A DNA stretch of 64,000 nucleotides from Roseomonas fluvialis (GTDB taxonomy: Bacteria > Pseudomonadota > Alphaproteobacteria > Acetobacterales > Acetobacteraceae): the NCBI RefSeq assembly GCF_022846615.1, contig NZ_AP025637.1, positions 5,109,001 through 5,173,000 on the forward strand, written 5' to 3'. A program made the translations under genes and the position numbers. Positions 34,778 to 42,494 of the stretch are shown here, one piece after another. The notes below the pieces were generated by a model. It was given only the letters and a program-made list of their open reading frames with translations. It made no database searches and was not told where the DNA came from. Each line of letters begins with the position of its first letter. Within the stretch, counting starts at the first letter, position 1.

Positions 34778-36080
34778 CCAGCGTGGTTGGCGCGCAGGGG
34801 CGAGGTTCGACCACGCCCCAGCCATAGACCGGGTCGCGCCCGGGCGTGCCGGCATCGCGCGCCAGCGCGGCCAGCGCTTCGATCCGCGCCGCTCCGCTGC
34901 CGGGCACCATCGCCAGCGTGGCGCTCACCACCGGCGCTGCGAAGGACGTGCCCGACCAGCGCCGCGGCCGTGCCTGCGCACCCTGCGCGATCGGCACATC
35001 CACCCCCACGGCGGCGAAGGTGATGTGCGGCCCCGCCGCCGCGCGCGGCCAGGGGCGCCCAGCCCCGTCCACCGCCGTCACTGCCACCGTCCAGCCATAG
35101 GCGGCCGGGTACAGCGGCGCGGCCCGCGGCCCGTCATTGCCCGCCGCGGCCACGAACACCGTGCCGCGCGCGGCGGCCTCGCGCCCCAGCCGGTCCAGCA
35201 CCGCATTGGCGGGGCCGACCACCGATACGGTGGCGATTTCCGCGCCGATCTCGCCCGCACGGGCCACCGCGGCGGCCAGGTCGTAGGCATCCGCCGCATC
35301 GCCATCGGGGCCGAGGTGGAAGGCATCCAGCACCGCGATGCGTGGGCCAGGCACCGCGGCCGCCAGCCGCGCAGCCACCGCCGTGCCGTGGGTGGTGCGC
35401 GACGCGCGCCGGCCCGGGCCGCGCAGCACCTCCTGCCGCTCGATCCGCCCGGCCAGCGCCGGGTGGCGCGGATCGACGCCGGTATCGATCAGCGCGATCA
35501 GGCCCGACGGCGACGCGCAGCCCGGCGCCGCGGCGGGGGCCTCGGCTTCGGCCTCGACCTCGCCAGCCAGGCGGTAGCGATGGTTGCGATCCACCACCGC
35601 GGCCGGGGCGGCGGCGCGCAGGCGTGCGAAGGCCTGCGCCTCCGTCAGCCCCGCCGGCCCGCGCAACCGCACCAGGCCGACCGGCGTGCGTTCCGCCACC
35701 ACCGCGAAGCCCTGTGCCCGCAACGGGCCTAGCGCTGCCGGCGGTATGCCGAGCGCCACGATCTCGGCGCGCGGCGGCGCGGCGCGGGCGGGCGCGGGTG
35801 CCGGGGTCACGCCGAACAGGTTGTCCAGCGCTCGCTGCCAGGATGGCGGCATGGGAATGCGCCCGGGATTCGGGCCGAGCCCGCCGCGATCCGCCGCGGA
35901 GCGCCCGGCGCCGTCGCCGCTGCTGCCCGGCCCACCGCCGCCGCCGCCGCCACCGGCGCCGCCCGCCCCCGCGCCGCCGCCCCCGCCATCATCGCCGTCG
36001 TCATCGCCCCAGGCCGGCGCACCGCCGGACAGCAACAGCACGGCCAGGACCGCCAGCAGGCGCGGGGCTCGCCTCGTCAT
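34746..36080 (-). CDS. Secreted S8 (subtilisin-like) serine protease
   Basis: A 444-residue exported protease. Signal peptide MTRRAPRLLAVLAVLLLSGGAPAWG, then an Asp/Gly-rich stretch (26-60) that is almost pure glycine. An N-terminal prodomain-like region (about 100-175) follows. The catalytic domain has IALIDTGVDPRHPAL (Asp199), THGTAVAARL (His231), AAAGNDGP (oxyanion Asn) and SGTSFAAPVVSA (Ser378 region). It lies divergent from an ECF sigma/anti-sigma pair with 69 bases between, a pairing that suggests co-regulation. ATG 36080. Its 3' end overlaps lptM by 32 bases. Confidence 0.88.
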   Translation of the reverse strand: MTRRAPRLLAVLAVLLLSGGAPAWGDDDGDDGGGGGAGAGGAGGGGGGGGPGSSGDGAGRSAADRGGLGPNPGRIPMPPSWQRALDNLFGVTPAPAPARAAPPRAEIVALGIPPAALGPLRAQGFAVVAERTPVGLVRLRGPAGLTEAQAFARLRAAAPAAVVDRNHRYRLAGEVEAEAEAPAAAPGCASPSGLIALIDTGVDPRHPALAGRIERQEVLRGPGRRASRTTHGTAVAARLAAAVPGPRIAVLDAFHLGPDGDAADAYDLAAAVARAGEIGAEIATVSVVGPANAVLDRLGREAAARGTVFVAAAGNDGPRAAPLYPAAYGWTVAVTAVDGAGRPWPRAAAGPHITFAAVGVDVPIAQGAQARPRRWSGTSFAAPVVSATLAMVPGSGAARIEALAALARDAGTPGRDPVYGWGVVEPRPCAPTTLVSGSDRAADR

Positions 36081-36149
36081 CGGCGTCACGATCCGGTATG
36101 TGCGCGCGACAAGGGCGCAACAAACCCCTGCGTCGGGAGCAGCCATCGC

Positions 36150-36656
36150 GTGTCGACCTTCCAAGCCGACCTTGTCGCGCTGCTGCCGCGGCTGCGGCGC
36201 TTCGCGCGGGCCCTGGCCGGCAACCCCGACCGCGCCGACGACCTGGTGCAGGAAGCCTGCGAACGCGCGCTGCGCAGCCAGGACGGCTTCACGCCGGGCA
36301 CGCGGTTCGATTCCTGGATGTTCCGCATTCTTCGCAACCTCTGGCTGGATGGCCACCGGCGCCGCGCGGCGCGCGGCGGCATCCATGAAACGCTGGACGA
36401 CGCCGAATCCATCCCCGGCGCCGACGGGACAGGCATTGCCATGAACCTGCTCGAATTGCGGGATGCCGAACGCGCCCTGCTGCGTTTGCCCCAGGAGCAG
36501 CGTGAGGCGTTGGTGCTGACATGTATCGAGGATCTGAGCTACGCGGAAGCGGCGGCGGTGCTGGGCGTCCCGCCGGGCACGGTGATGAGCCGCGCGGCGC
36601 GGGGACGGATCGCGCTGGCCCGCTCGATGGGCGCCCCGGGGGACCCCAAGCCATGA
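36150..36656 (+). CDS. ECF-type RNA polymerase sigma factor
   Basis: A 168-residue sigma-70 family protein with region 2 (ADDLVQEACERALRS ... RFDSWMFRILRNLWLDGHRRR) and region 4 (LRLPQEQREALVLTCIEDLSYAEAAAVLGVPPGTVMSRAARGRIAL) and nothing else. GTG 36150 is preceded by GGGAG. The next gene encodes a membrane protein with an anti-sigma arrangement and overlaps by 4 bases, so the sigma factor is probably held inactive at the membrane until a signal arrives. The target promoter, possibly of the divergent S8 protease, is not identified. Confidence 0.93.
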   Translation: MSTFQADLVALLPRLRRFARALAGNPDRADDLVQEACERALRSQDGFTPGTRFDSWMFRILRNLWLDGHRRRAARGGIHETLDDAESIPGADGTGIAMNLLELRDAERALLRLPQEQREALVLTCIEDLSYAEAAAVLGVPPGTVMSRAARGRIALARSMGAPGDPKP

Positions 36657-37321
36657 GCATCCCGGACGAGACCCTGATGGCCTTCGCCGACGGCACCCTG
36701 CCCGAGGCCGAGATCGAGCGCATCGCCGCCGCCATCGACGCCGACCCGGCCCTGGCCGAACGCGTCGCGCTGCTGGCGGACGGCCGGCACATCGCCGCCA
36801 GCGCCTTCCACGACGTGCTGGCGGAACCGCCACCGGCCCGGCTGCTGGCGGCCGCCTCGGCACCGGCGGCGCGCCCCGCCAACGACAACCGCAGCAGCTG
36901 GCGCATCGCCGCCTTCTCCGCGGCCGCGAGCCTTGTGGTCGGCGCCTTCCTCGGCACCTGGCTGAAGAACGACGGCGCCACGCCCGGCCTGCTGCCCCCA
37001 AGCGTCAGCGCCGCGCTCGACCACGGCCGCACAGACACCGGCGTGACGATCGCCGGCACGCACCTGGTCGAAGGCGGCGCCTATTGCCGCCGATTCGCCC
37101 TGCCGGACGGCACGGGCACCGTGCAAGGCCTGGCCTGCCGCGAGCCCGACGGCTGGCGCCTGCGCGTCGCCGTGGCACGCAACACCACCGCCGGCAGCTT
37201 CCAGCCGGCCAGCGGCGACGACCCGGTGATCGCCGAAGTGCTCGAGCGCCTGGGCGCGGGGCCGGCCCTGGACGCCACGGCCGAGGCGGAGGCACAGCGC
37301 CGCGGCTGGCGTTCGCGGTGA
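36653..37321 (+). CDS. Membrane anti-sigma factor
   Basis: A 222-residue protein with a cytoplasmic N-terminal region (SIPDETLMAFADGTLPEAEIERIAAAIDADPALAERV, the usual anti-sigma start), one transmembrane helix (RIAAFSAAASLVVGAFLGTWL, 84-104) and a periplasmic domain (residues 105-222) with two cysteines that may sense stress. No HxxxCxxC zinc motif is present. ATG 36653 overlaps the sigma stop. A multi-hairpin element (copy D) starts 4 bases after its stop. Confidence 0.85.
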   Translation: MSIPDETLMAFADGTLPEAEIERIAAAIDADPALAERVALLADGRHIAASAFHDVLAEPPPARLLAAASAPAARPANDNRSSWRIAAFSAAASLVVGAFLGTWLKNDGATPGLLPPSVSAALDHGRTDTGVTIAGTHLVEGGAYCRRFALPDGTGTVQGLACREPDGWRLRVAVARNTTAGSFQPASGDDPVIAEVLERLGAGPALDATAEAEAQRRGWRSR

Positions 37322-37324
37322 GGG

Positions 37325-37540
37325 CGTGGCGGGAGGGCTCTGCCCTCCCGGACCCTCCCGCCGGGGGCATACGTGCCCCCGGACCCGCGGTGAGTGAAGG
37401 GCTGGTTGGGAGGAGGGGCTCGACGGCGGCACTGACGCGACGGGCGCGCCATGCCCCTCCTGCCAACCAGCCCTTTGACCCAGGGTCTGGGAGGCGGTTG
37501 CCTCCCAGCGGGGGGTCCGGGGGGCTGGCCCCCCGCCTCG
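37325..37540 (+). repeat. Multi-hairpin 3'-UTR element, copy D (after the anti-sigma gene)
   Basis: Starts 4 bases after the stop. 9-bp hairpin 37330-37350 (loop TCT); 9-bp hairpin 37361-37382 (loop TACG); central stem 37397-37419 with 37453-37475 (22 of 23); hairpin 37487-37508 (loop GGTT); GGGGGGTCCGGGG spacer; 7-bp hairpin 37518-37535. Nearly the same sequence as copy E apart from the loop and a compensatory T-A to C-G change in the central stem. Confidence 0.9.
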
Positions 37541-37604
37541 CGCCCTACGCGCAATGCCGGGCCGCCTCGCGGCGGCCCGGCGTCGCTGGTCCGGTCGGTC
37601 GTGG

Positions 37605-38465
37605 TCAGCCGAAGGAGAAGTCGTCGGTCGACAGCGATGCCACCGCGACGTCGAGCAGCGTCACCGATCCGCCGGTGGTGGGGCTGCCCCAGGCGATGAT
37701 GGCGTCGCCGTCGGCAGTCTGGCTGAAGCGCAGGTCGTCGAAGTCGTCCACGCCTTGCACGGCGATCTGGATCTTGTCGTTGGTGACCGAGAAGTCGGTG
37801 ATCACATCGGCGAAGGTGCGGCCTTCGAATCGGAAGGTGTCGTCGCCTTCCCCGCCAGTCATGAGGTCGTTGCCCGCCCCGGCCAGGAACAGGTCGGAGC
37901 CTTCGCCGCCCAGCATCGTGTCGGCGCCGGCACCACCGTCGAGCGTGTCGTGCTCGGCGCCGCCGTCCATCAGGTCGTTGCCGGCGCCGCCCTTCAGCAC
38001 GTCGTCGCCATGTTCGCCGAACATGCGGTCGTTGCCCACGCCGCCGTCGAGCGTGTCGTTGTCGGCGCCGGCGAACATCTGGTCGGCGCCCGCGCCGCCC
38101 AGCAGCAGGTCGTTGTCGCGCCCGGAGCGCAGGATGTCGTTGCCCGCGCCGCCATCAAGCGTGTCGTTGCCGATGTCGTCGGTCAGGCGGTCGGCGCCGT
38201 CCTCGCCGAAGGCCACGTCGTTGCCGTCGCCGCCGTTCAGACTGTCGTTGCCGAGGCCGCCATACATGGTGTCGTCCTCGCCGCCGCCGAGCAGCGTGTC
38301 GTTGCCGGATCCGCCGAACAGCTCGTCGTTGCCGGCCTCGCCGGACAGGATGTCGGCGCCGTCATTGCCGAAGATCTCGTCATTGCCGGACCGGCCGAGG
38401 ATGCGGTCGGCCAGGCTGGTGCCGAACAGACGGTCATTGTCCTCGGTGCCGAAGATGGTGGGCAT
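37605..38465 (-). CDS. RTX calcium-binding repeat protein
   Basis: A 286-residue acidic protein made almost wholly of about twenty GGxGxDxLx nonapeptides (residues 10-210), which form a calcium-binding parallel beta-roll. The C-terminal part (ITDFSVTNDKIQI ... LLDVAVASLSTDDFSFG) resembles the terminal segment of type I-secreted RTX proteins. No enzymatic domain and no N-terminal signal, as expected for ABC-type export. ATG 38465 has GGGAGA upstream. No type I transporter genes are nearby. Possible roles are surface or matrix protein. Confidence 0.88.
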   Translation of the reverse strand: MPTIFGTEDNDRLFGTSLADRILGRSGNDEIFGNDGADILSGEAGNDELFGGSGNDTLLGGGEDDTMYGGLGNDSLNGGDGNDVAFGEDGADRLTDDIGNDTLDGGAGNDILRSGRDNDLLLGGAGADQMFAGADNDTLDGGVGNDRMFGEHGDDVLKGGAGNDLMDGGAEHDTLDGGAGADTMLGGEGSDLFLAGAGNDLMTGGEGDDTFRFEGRTFADVITDFSVTNDKIQIAVQGVDDFDDLRFSQTADGDAIIAWGSPTTGGSVTLLDVAVASLSTDDFSFG

Positions 38466-38824
38466 GGTGGTGTCTCCCGTTTGTGGCGCCGCGCCGGGGC
38501 ATTCCGACGGCGGCTGCGGGGACAACGCGGGCCGCGGAACGTTTCTTCCGCGTCGCCGCGCCCTGCAGTGGCGGTGCCGCGCAGGCTCCCGGGCGCGGCG
38601 GATCCCGGGCGGGCGGGATCATTCGATCGGGTCAGAATGCGCGTGAAAACAAGGACCTGGCGGCGTTGCGGTGCGCCGGCGCGCGCGGCTGCAACGCCCC
38701 GCAAAAGGCTGGTCTGCGCGGGTCGGAGGCCAGACGTCGGTGTGAAGCATTTCACGGACGGCGCCGCGCCGCAGCACCGCCCGACAGCGCAGGATGCGTA
38801 AAGGGCGCAGGCGGCGGCGGTCGC
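38466..38824. other. 359-base gap upstream of the RTX gene
   Basis: Between the end of rsmI and the RTX start, both leftward. It holds a CRP-like dyad at 38741-38756 and the ribosome-binding site of the RTX gene. The rest shows no gene or repeat that I can support. The length suits an independently regulated RTX promoter. Confidence 0.5.
38741..38756. promoter_or_regulatory. CRP-like dyad TGTGA-N6-TCACG
   Basis: TGTGAAGCATTTCACG matches the CRP consensus TGTGA-N6-TCACA at nine of ten defined positions. It lies 276 bases upstream of the RTX start, far for a direct activator site, so the assignment is tentative. Confidence 0.25.
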
Positions 38825-39727
38825 TCAGCCCTCGCCCAGTTCCAGTGCGCGGCGATACACGTCGCGTCGCTTCAGCCCGGTCGCCTCGGCCACGCTGGCG
38901 GCCGCGTCGCGCAGCGACAACCCGGCGGCGAAAGCGGCGCGCAGCGCGGCATCCAGTTCGTCCGCGCCGGCTTCCTCGATCGGCGCGGGGCCGACCACGA
39001 TGCAGATCTCGCCGCGCGCCTCGGCGGTCGCGTAGTGCCCGGCCAGCTCGCCAAGCGTGCCGCGCCGCACCTCCTCGAAGCGCTTCGTCAGTTCGCGTGC
39101 CACTGCGGCGGGGCGCGACGCACTCAGGCCCTCGGCCAGCGCGGCCAGGGCCTCGGCCAGGCGATGCGGCGCCTCGTAGAACACCACCGTCGCCGCCAGC
39201 CCCGCGCGTTCCAGCTGGCGCAAGCGTGCCACCTCCGTCGCGCGTGGCCCGGCCCTGGCCGGCAGGAAGCCAAGGAACAGGAAGGGGTGCGGCGGCAGGC
39301 CCGACAGCGACAGCGCCATCACCGCCGCATTCGGCCCCGGGATGGCGGAGACCTGAACGCCCGCATCGATCGCCGCGCGCACCAGGCGGTAGCCAGGGTC
39401 GCTCACCAGCGGGGTGCCGGCGTCGCTGACCAGTGCGAAATGCTCGCCCGCCACCATGCGGTCGACCAGGCGGGGGGCTTGCGCGGCCTCGTTGTGATCG
39501 TGCAAGGGGATCATGGTCGCCGTAACGCCCTGGCGCGCAAGCAGGCCGCCTGTCACCCTGCTGTCCTCGCACAGCACGGCGTCGGCGTCCCGCAAGGCTG
39601 CCAGGGCACGGGGCGCGAGGTCGCCGAGGTTGCCGATCGGCGTCGCTACAAGCACAAGGCCCGGCCGCGCCGCCGGACCACCGGGAGGATCCGATAACCG
39701 TGTCCCTTCTGCCGCATCGCCTCCCAC
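38825..39727 (-). CDS. rsmI: 16S rRNA (cytidine1402-2'-O)-methyltransferase RsmI
   Basis: SAM-dependent methyltransferase of 300 residues of the tetrapyrrole methylase fold, modifying C1402 in the ribosomal P site. VLVATPIGNLGDLAPRAL, CEDSRVTGGLL, ALVSDAGTPLVSDPGYRLV and AIPGPNAAVMALSLSGLP are diagnostic. A C-terminal helical part (DAAASVAEATGLKRRDVYRRALEL) completes it. The start codon GTG 39727 lies inside the divergent lpoA gene, giving a 28-base head-to-head overlap, so each gene's initiation region is the other's coding sequence. Confidence 0.94.
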   Translation of the reverse strand: MGGDAAEGTRLSDPPGGPAARPGLVLVATPIGNLGDLAPRALAALRDADAVLCEDSRVTGGLLARQGVTATMIPLHDHNEAAQAPRLVDRMVAGEHFALVSDAGTPLVSDPGYRLVRAAIDAGVQVSAIPGPNAAVMALSLSGLPPHPFLFLGFLPARAGPRATEVARLRQLERAGLAATVVFYEAPHRLAEALAALAEGLSASRPAAVARELTKRFEEVRRGTLGELAGHYATAEARGEICIVVGPAPIEEAGADELDAALRAAFAAGLSLRDAAASVAEATGLKRRDVYRRALELGEG

Positions 39728-40848
39728 GCCGCTTCTCCGCGCTTGCCGTGCTGGCCCTTGTGGGCCTCGCGGCCTGCGGCCCGCAAGGGGCGGGGCCGAT
39801 CTCGTCGCGCCAACCGCTGCAGGAGACGCCGCGCGACCGCATCGCGTTGCTGCTGCCGCTGTCCGGGCCGCAGGCCTCGCTCGGCCGCGCCATGGAGCAG
39901 GCAGCGGAGCTGGCGCTGTTCGAACGCGGCGGGCGCAGCGTGGACTTCGTGCCGATGGACACCGGCAGCACCGCGTCGGGTGCCGCGGCCGCGGCGCGCC
40001 AGGCCGTGGGCGCCGGCGCGCGCATCATCGTGGGCCCGCTGACCGCGGCCGAGACCTCCGCCGCCTCGGCCCCCGCGCGCGCGGGGCGCATCCCGATCAT
40101 CGCCTTCACGAACGATGCCGCGCAGTCCGGCCCCGGCGTCTGGACGCTGGGCGTGACACCGGCGCAGCAGGTGCGCCGCGCGATGGGCGCGGCGATGTCG
40201 TCCGGCGCGCAGCGCTTCGCCCTGGCCGCGCCGGATGATGGCTTCGGCCGCGCCCTGGCCACCGCCATGCGGTCCGTGGCCGCCGAATGGGGCCTGCCGG
40301 ACCCCACCATCGTGCTGCACTCGGCGCGCGCCAGCGGTGGCGCCGTGGCGCAGGATGTCGCGCAGCGCAGCGGCGGCGGCGTCGATGCGGTGCTGATCGG
40401 CAGCACGGGTGCCGCAGCGCGCGGCGTCGCGGCGGGGCTCGGCGCGGCCGGGCTGAACGCGCCGGCGCCCCGCATCCTGGGCCATGCGCTCTGGGCGCAG
40501 GATGCGACGCTGGGGCAGGAACCCGCGCTGCACGGCGCGATCTTCGCCGCCCCCGACCCGCGGTCGCGCGCCAGCTTCGATGCGCGCTTCGAAGGCGCTT
40601 TCGGCGAACGCCCGCCGCGCCTGGCGGGCATCGCCTACGACGCCGCGGGCGTCGCCGCGCGCGTGGTGCTGACCCCACGCGGCCAGTCCGGTCCCAATAC
40701 GGGCGAGGTCTTCGATGGAGTCGACGGCCCCGTGCGCCTGCAGCCCGAAGGCCTGGTGCAGCGCGGCCTGGCACTGTTCGCGGTGGAACCCAGCGGCGAA
40801 CCGCGCATGGTCGAACGTGCGCCGGCGCCCGGCGCGGCAGGGTCCTGA
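39700..40848 (+). CDS. LpoA-like penicillin-binding protein activator lipoprotein
   Basis: Outer-membrane lipoprotein of 382 residues with a periplasmic-binding-protein fold (LppC/LpoA C-terminal domain), expected to stimulate peptidoglycan synthase PBP1A. Signal and lipobox LVGLAAC with Cys26, then DRIALLLPLSGPQASLGRAMEQAAELALFE and GARIIVGPLTAAET, the LppC family core. The rsmI/lpoA head-to-head pair is conserved in proteobacteria. GTG 39700. The alphaproteobacterial version lacks the N-terminal TPR part of E. coli LpoA, as here. Confidence 0.88.
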   Translation: MSLLPHRLPRRFSALAVLALVGLAACGPQGAGPISSRQPLQETPRDRIALLLPLSGPQASLGRAMEQAAELALFERGGRSVDFVPMDTGSTASGAAAAARQAVGAGARIIVGPLTAAETSAASAPARAGRIPIIAFTNDAAQSGPGVWTLGVTPAQQVRRAMGAAMSSGAQRFALAAPDDGFGRALATAMRSVAAEWGLPDPTIVLHSARASGGAVAQDVAQRSGGGVDAVLIGSTGAAARGVAAGLGAAGLNAPAPRILGHALWAQDATLGQEPALHGAIFAAPDPRSRASFDARFEGAFGERPPRLAGIAYDAAGVAARVVLTPRGQSGPNTGEVFDGVDGPVRLQPEGLVQRGLALFAVEPSGEPRMVERAPAPGAAGS

Positions 40849-40869
40849 CGCGCCGGTACGCCGCGCGCC

Positions 40870-42267
40870 ATGTTCGGTGAAGCGCCGCGCGCGGGGGCCT
40901 GGATCCGCGCGACGCTGGTCGTCGCCGGAGCTCCCAGCACCGCGCTGCTGCTGCTGATGGCGACCGGCGCGCTGGCGCCTCGGCCCGGCAGCGCGGCGCT
41001 GTTGGTCACGCTGGCGGGCAGCGCGGCCGTTGCGCGCATCTGGCTGGGCAATCTCGGGCGGCTGGCGCGGCAGATCCGCGCCGCATCGAACGGCGACGGC
41101 GTGCCGGACCTGACGGTGGCACCGCTGCTGCCCTCGGTGCAGGACGTGGCGGATGGCGTGACGCGCCTGGCGCGCAACCTCGCGGAGCGCGGCGCCCTGG
41201 TGGAAAGCCTGCGCCGCGCCGACGCCGCCATCCTGGAAGCGCTACCCGACCCGCTGCTGGTGCTCTCGGCCGACCGCACCGCGCTGCGTGCCAACCGCGC
41301 GGCGCGCGAGATGCTGGGCGGCCGGCAGGGCACGGATTCGCGCAACGCGACCACTGCACCACCCGACGCCGCCGCGCTGCTGCGCCACCCCGCTCTGGCC
41401 GAGGCGCTGGACCAGGCGATGGCAAGCGGCGAACCCGCGGTGGCCGACCTGGTGCTGCCCGTGCCGGTGATGCGCGACGTGGCGGTGCAGGTGATCCCGA
41501 TGGACCCGCCGCTGGCCGATGGCGGGCGCGTGATTGTCCTGCTGTCCGACCGCACGCGCGAACGCGCGGTGGAACGCATGCGCGCCGATTTCGTGGCCAA
41601 TGCCAGTCACGAATTACGCACGCCGCTCGCCAGCCTGATCGGCTTTATCGAGACGCTGCGCGGCCCCGCCGCGGACGACCCCGCGGCACAGCAGCGCTTC
41701 CTGCAGATCATGGCCGAGCAATCCGACCGCATGCGCCGGCTGATCGACGACCTGCTCGGCCTGTCGCGCATCGAACTGACGGAACACCAGGCACCATCGG
41801 GCCGCGCCGACGTGGCGGCAATCGCGCGTGCGGAAGCCGACGCGATGGCGCCCATCCTGGCAGCCCGCAAGGCGAAGCTGGTGCTGAACCTGGCCGAAGG
41901 CACCGCCGAACCGGCCGACGCCGACCAGGTCGCGCAGGTCATCCGCAACCTGCTCGACAACGCCATTCGCCACGGGCGCGACCGCGGCACCATACGCCTC
42001 GCCGTTGCACCCGGCCCCGCACCGGACGGCCGCCGCGGCATGGTGCTGAGCGTGACCGACGATGGCGCCGGCATCCCCCGCGACCACATCCCACGCCTGA
42101 CCGAACGCTTCTACCGCGTGGACAAAGGCCGGTCCCGCAACGCCGGCGGCACCGGCCTCGGCCTTGCCATCGTCAAACACATCGTGAACCGGCACCGCGG
42201 CACGATGGGCATCGACAGCGAGGAAGGCTCGGGAACCACGTTCCGGGTTTGGTGGCCGGGGGGGTGA
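40870..42267 (+). CDS. PhoR-like sensor histidine kinase
   Basis: Membrane sensor kinase of 465 residues: hydrophobic N-terminal segment (about 12-60), a PAS-like domain (115-230, ILEALPDPLLVLSADRTALRANRAA), the dimerisation box ADFVANASHELRTPLASLIGF with phospho-acceptor His247, and an ATPase domain with N-box VIRNLLDNAIRHG, G1 DDGAGIP and G2 GGTGLGLAIVKHI. The pattern is that of PhoR, the phosphate-starvation kinase, but no phoB or pst genes are in the window, so the symbol is withheld. Copy E of the multi-hairpin element starts 3 bases after its stop. Confidence 0.88.
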   Translation: MFGEAPRAGAWIRATLVVAGAPSTALLLLMATGALAPRPGSAALLVTLAGSAAVARIWLGNLGRLARQIRAASNGDGVPDLTVAPLLPSVQDVADGVTRLARNLAERGALVESLRRADAAILEALPDPLLVLSADRTALRANRAAREMLGGRQGTDSRNATTAPPDAAALLRHPALAEALDQAMASGEPAVADLVLPVPVMRDVAVQVIPMDPPLADGGRVIVLLSDRTRERAVERMRADFVANASHELRTPLASLIGFIETLRGPAADDPAAQQRFLQIMAEQSDRMRRLIDDLLGLSRIELTEHQAPSGRADVAAIARAEADAMAPILAARKAKLVLNLAEGTAEPADADQVAQVIRNLLDNAIRHGRDRGTIRLAVAPGPAPDGRRGMVLSVTDDGAGIPRDHIPRLTERFYRVDKGRSRNAGGTGLGLAIVKHIVNRHRGTMGIDSEEGSGTTFRVWWPGG

Positions 42268-42269
42268 GG

Positions 42270-42490
42270 GGCGCCGCCGGGAGGGCTCTGCCCTCCCGAA
42301 CCCTCCCGCCGGGGGCATACGTGCCCCCGGACCCGCGTGACCGAAGGGCCGGTTGGGAGGAGGGGCAGCGTGCTCCCGACGCGTCGGTGGCACCGACGAG
42401 CCCCTCCTCCCAACCGGCCCTTTGACCCCAGGGTCTGGGAGGCGGTTGCCTCCCAGCGGGGGGGGGTCCGGGGGGCTGGCCCCCCGCCGC
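42270..42490 (+). repeat. Multi-hairpin 3'-UTR element, copy E (after the phoR-like gene)
   Basis: Starts 3 bases after the stop. Hairpin 42278-42298; hairpin 42309-42330 (CCGGGGGCA/TGCCCCCGG, loop TACG); central stem 42344-42366 with 42400-42422 (perfect 23 bp) with an inner CGACGCGTCGG/CACCGACG hairpin in the loop; hairpin 42435-42456; G-rich spacer; 7-bp hairpin 42469-42486. It ends just before the convergent monooxygenase stop. Confidence 0.9.
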
Positions 42491-42494
42491 GCCC

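Noticed and set aside
36086-37059. Minus-strand frames opposite the sigma/anti-sigma genes
   Set aside because: Ser/Arg/Pro-rich shadows. The plus-strand genes have clear region 2/4 and membrane-helix features and a 4-base overlap.
24605-42490. Reading the multi-hairpin elements as ordinary intrinsic terminators
   Set aside because: None of the hairpins is followed by a T-run, and two copies lie between genes of one operon. The element is also much longer than a terminator.
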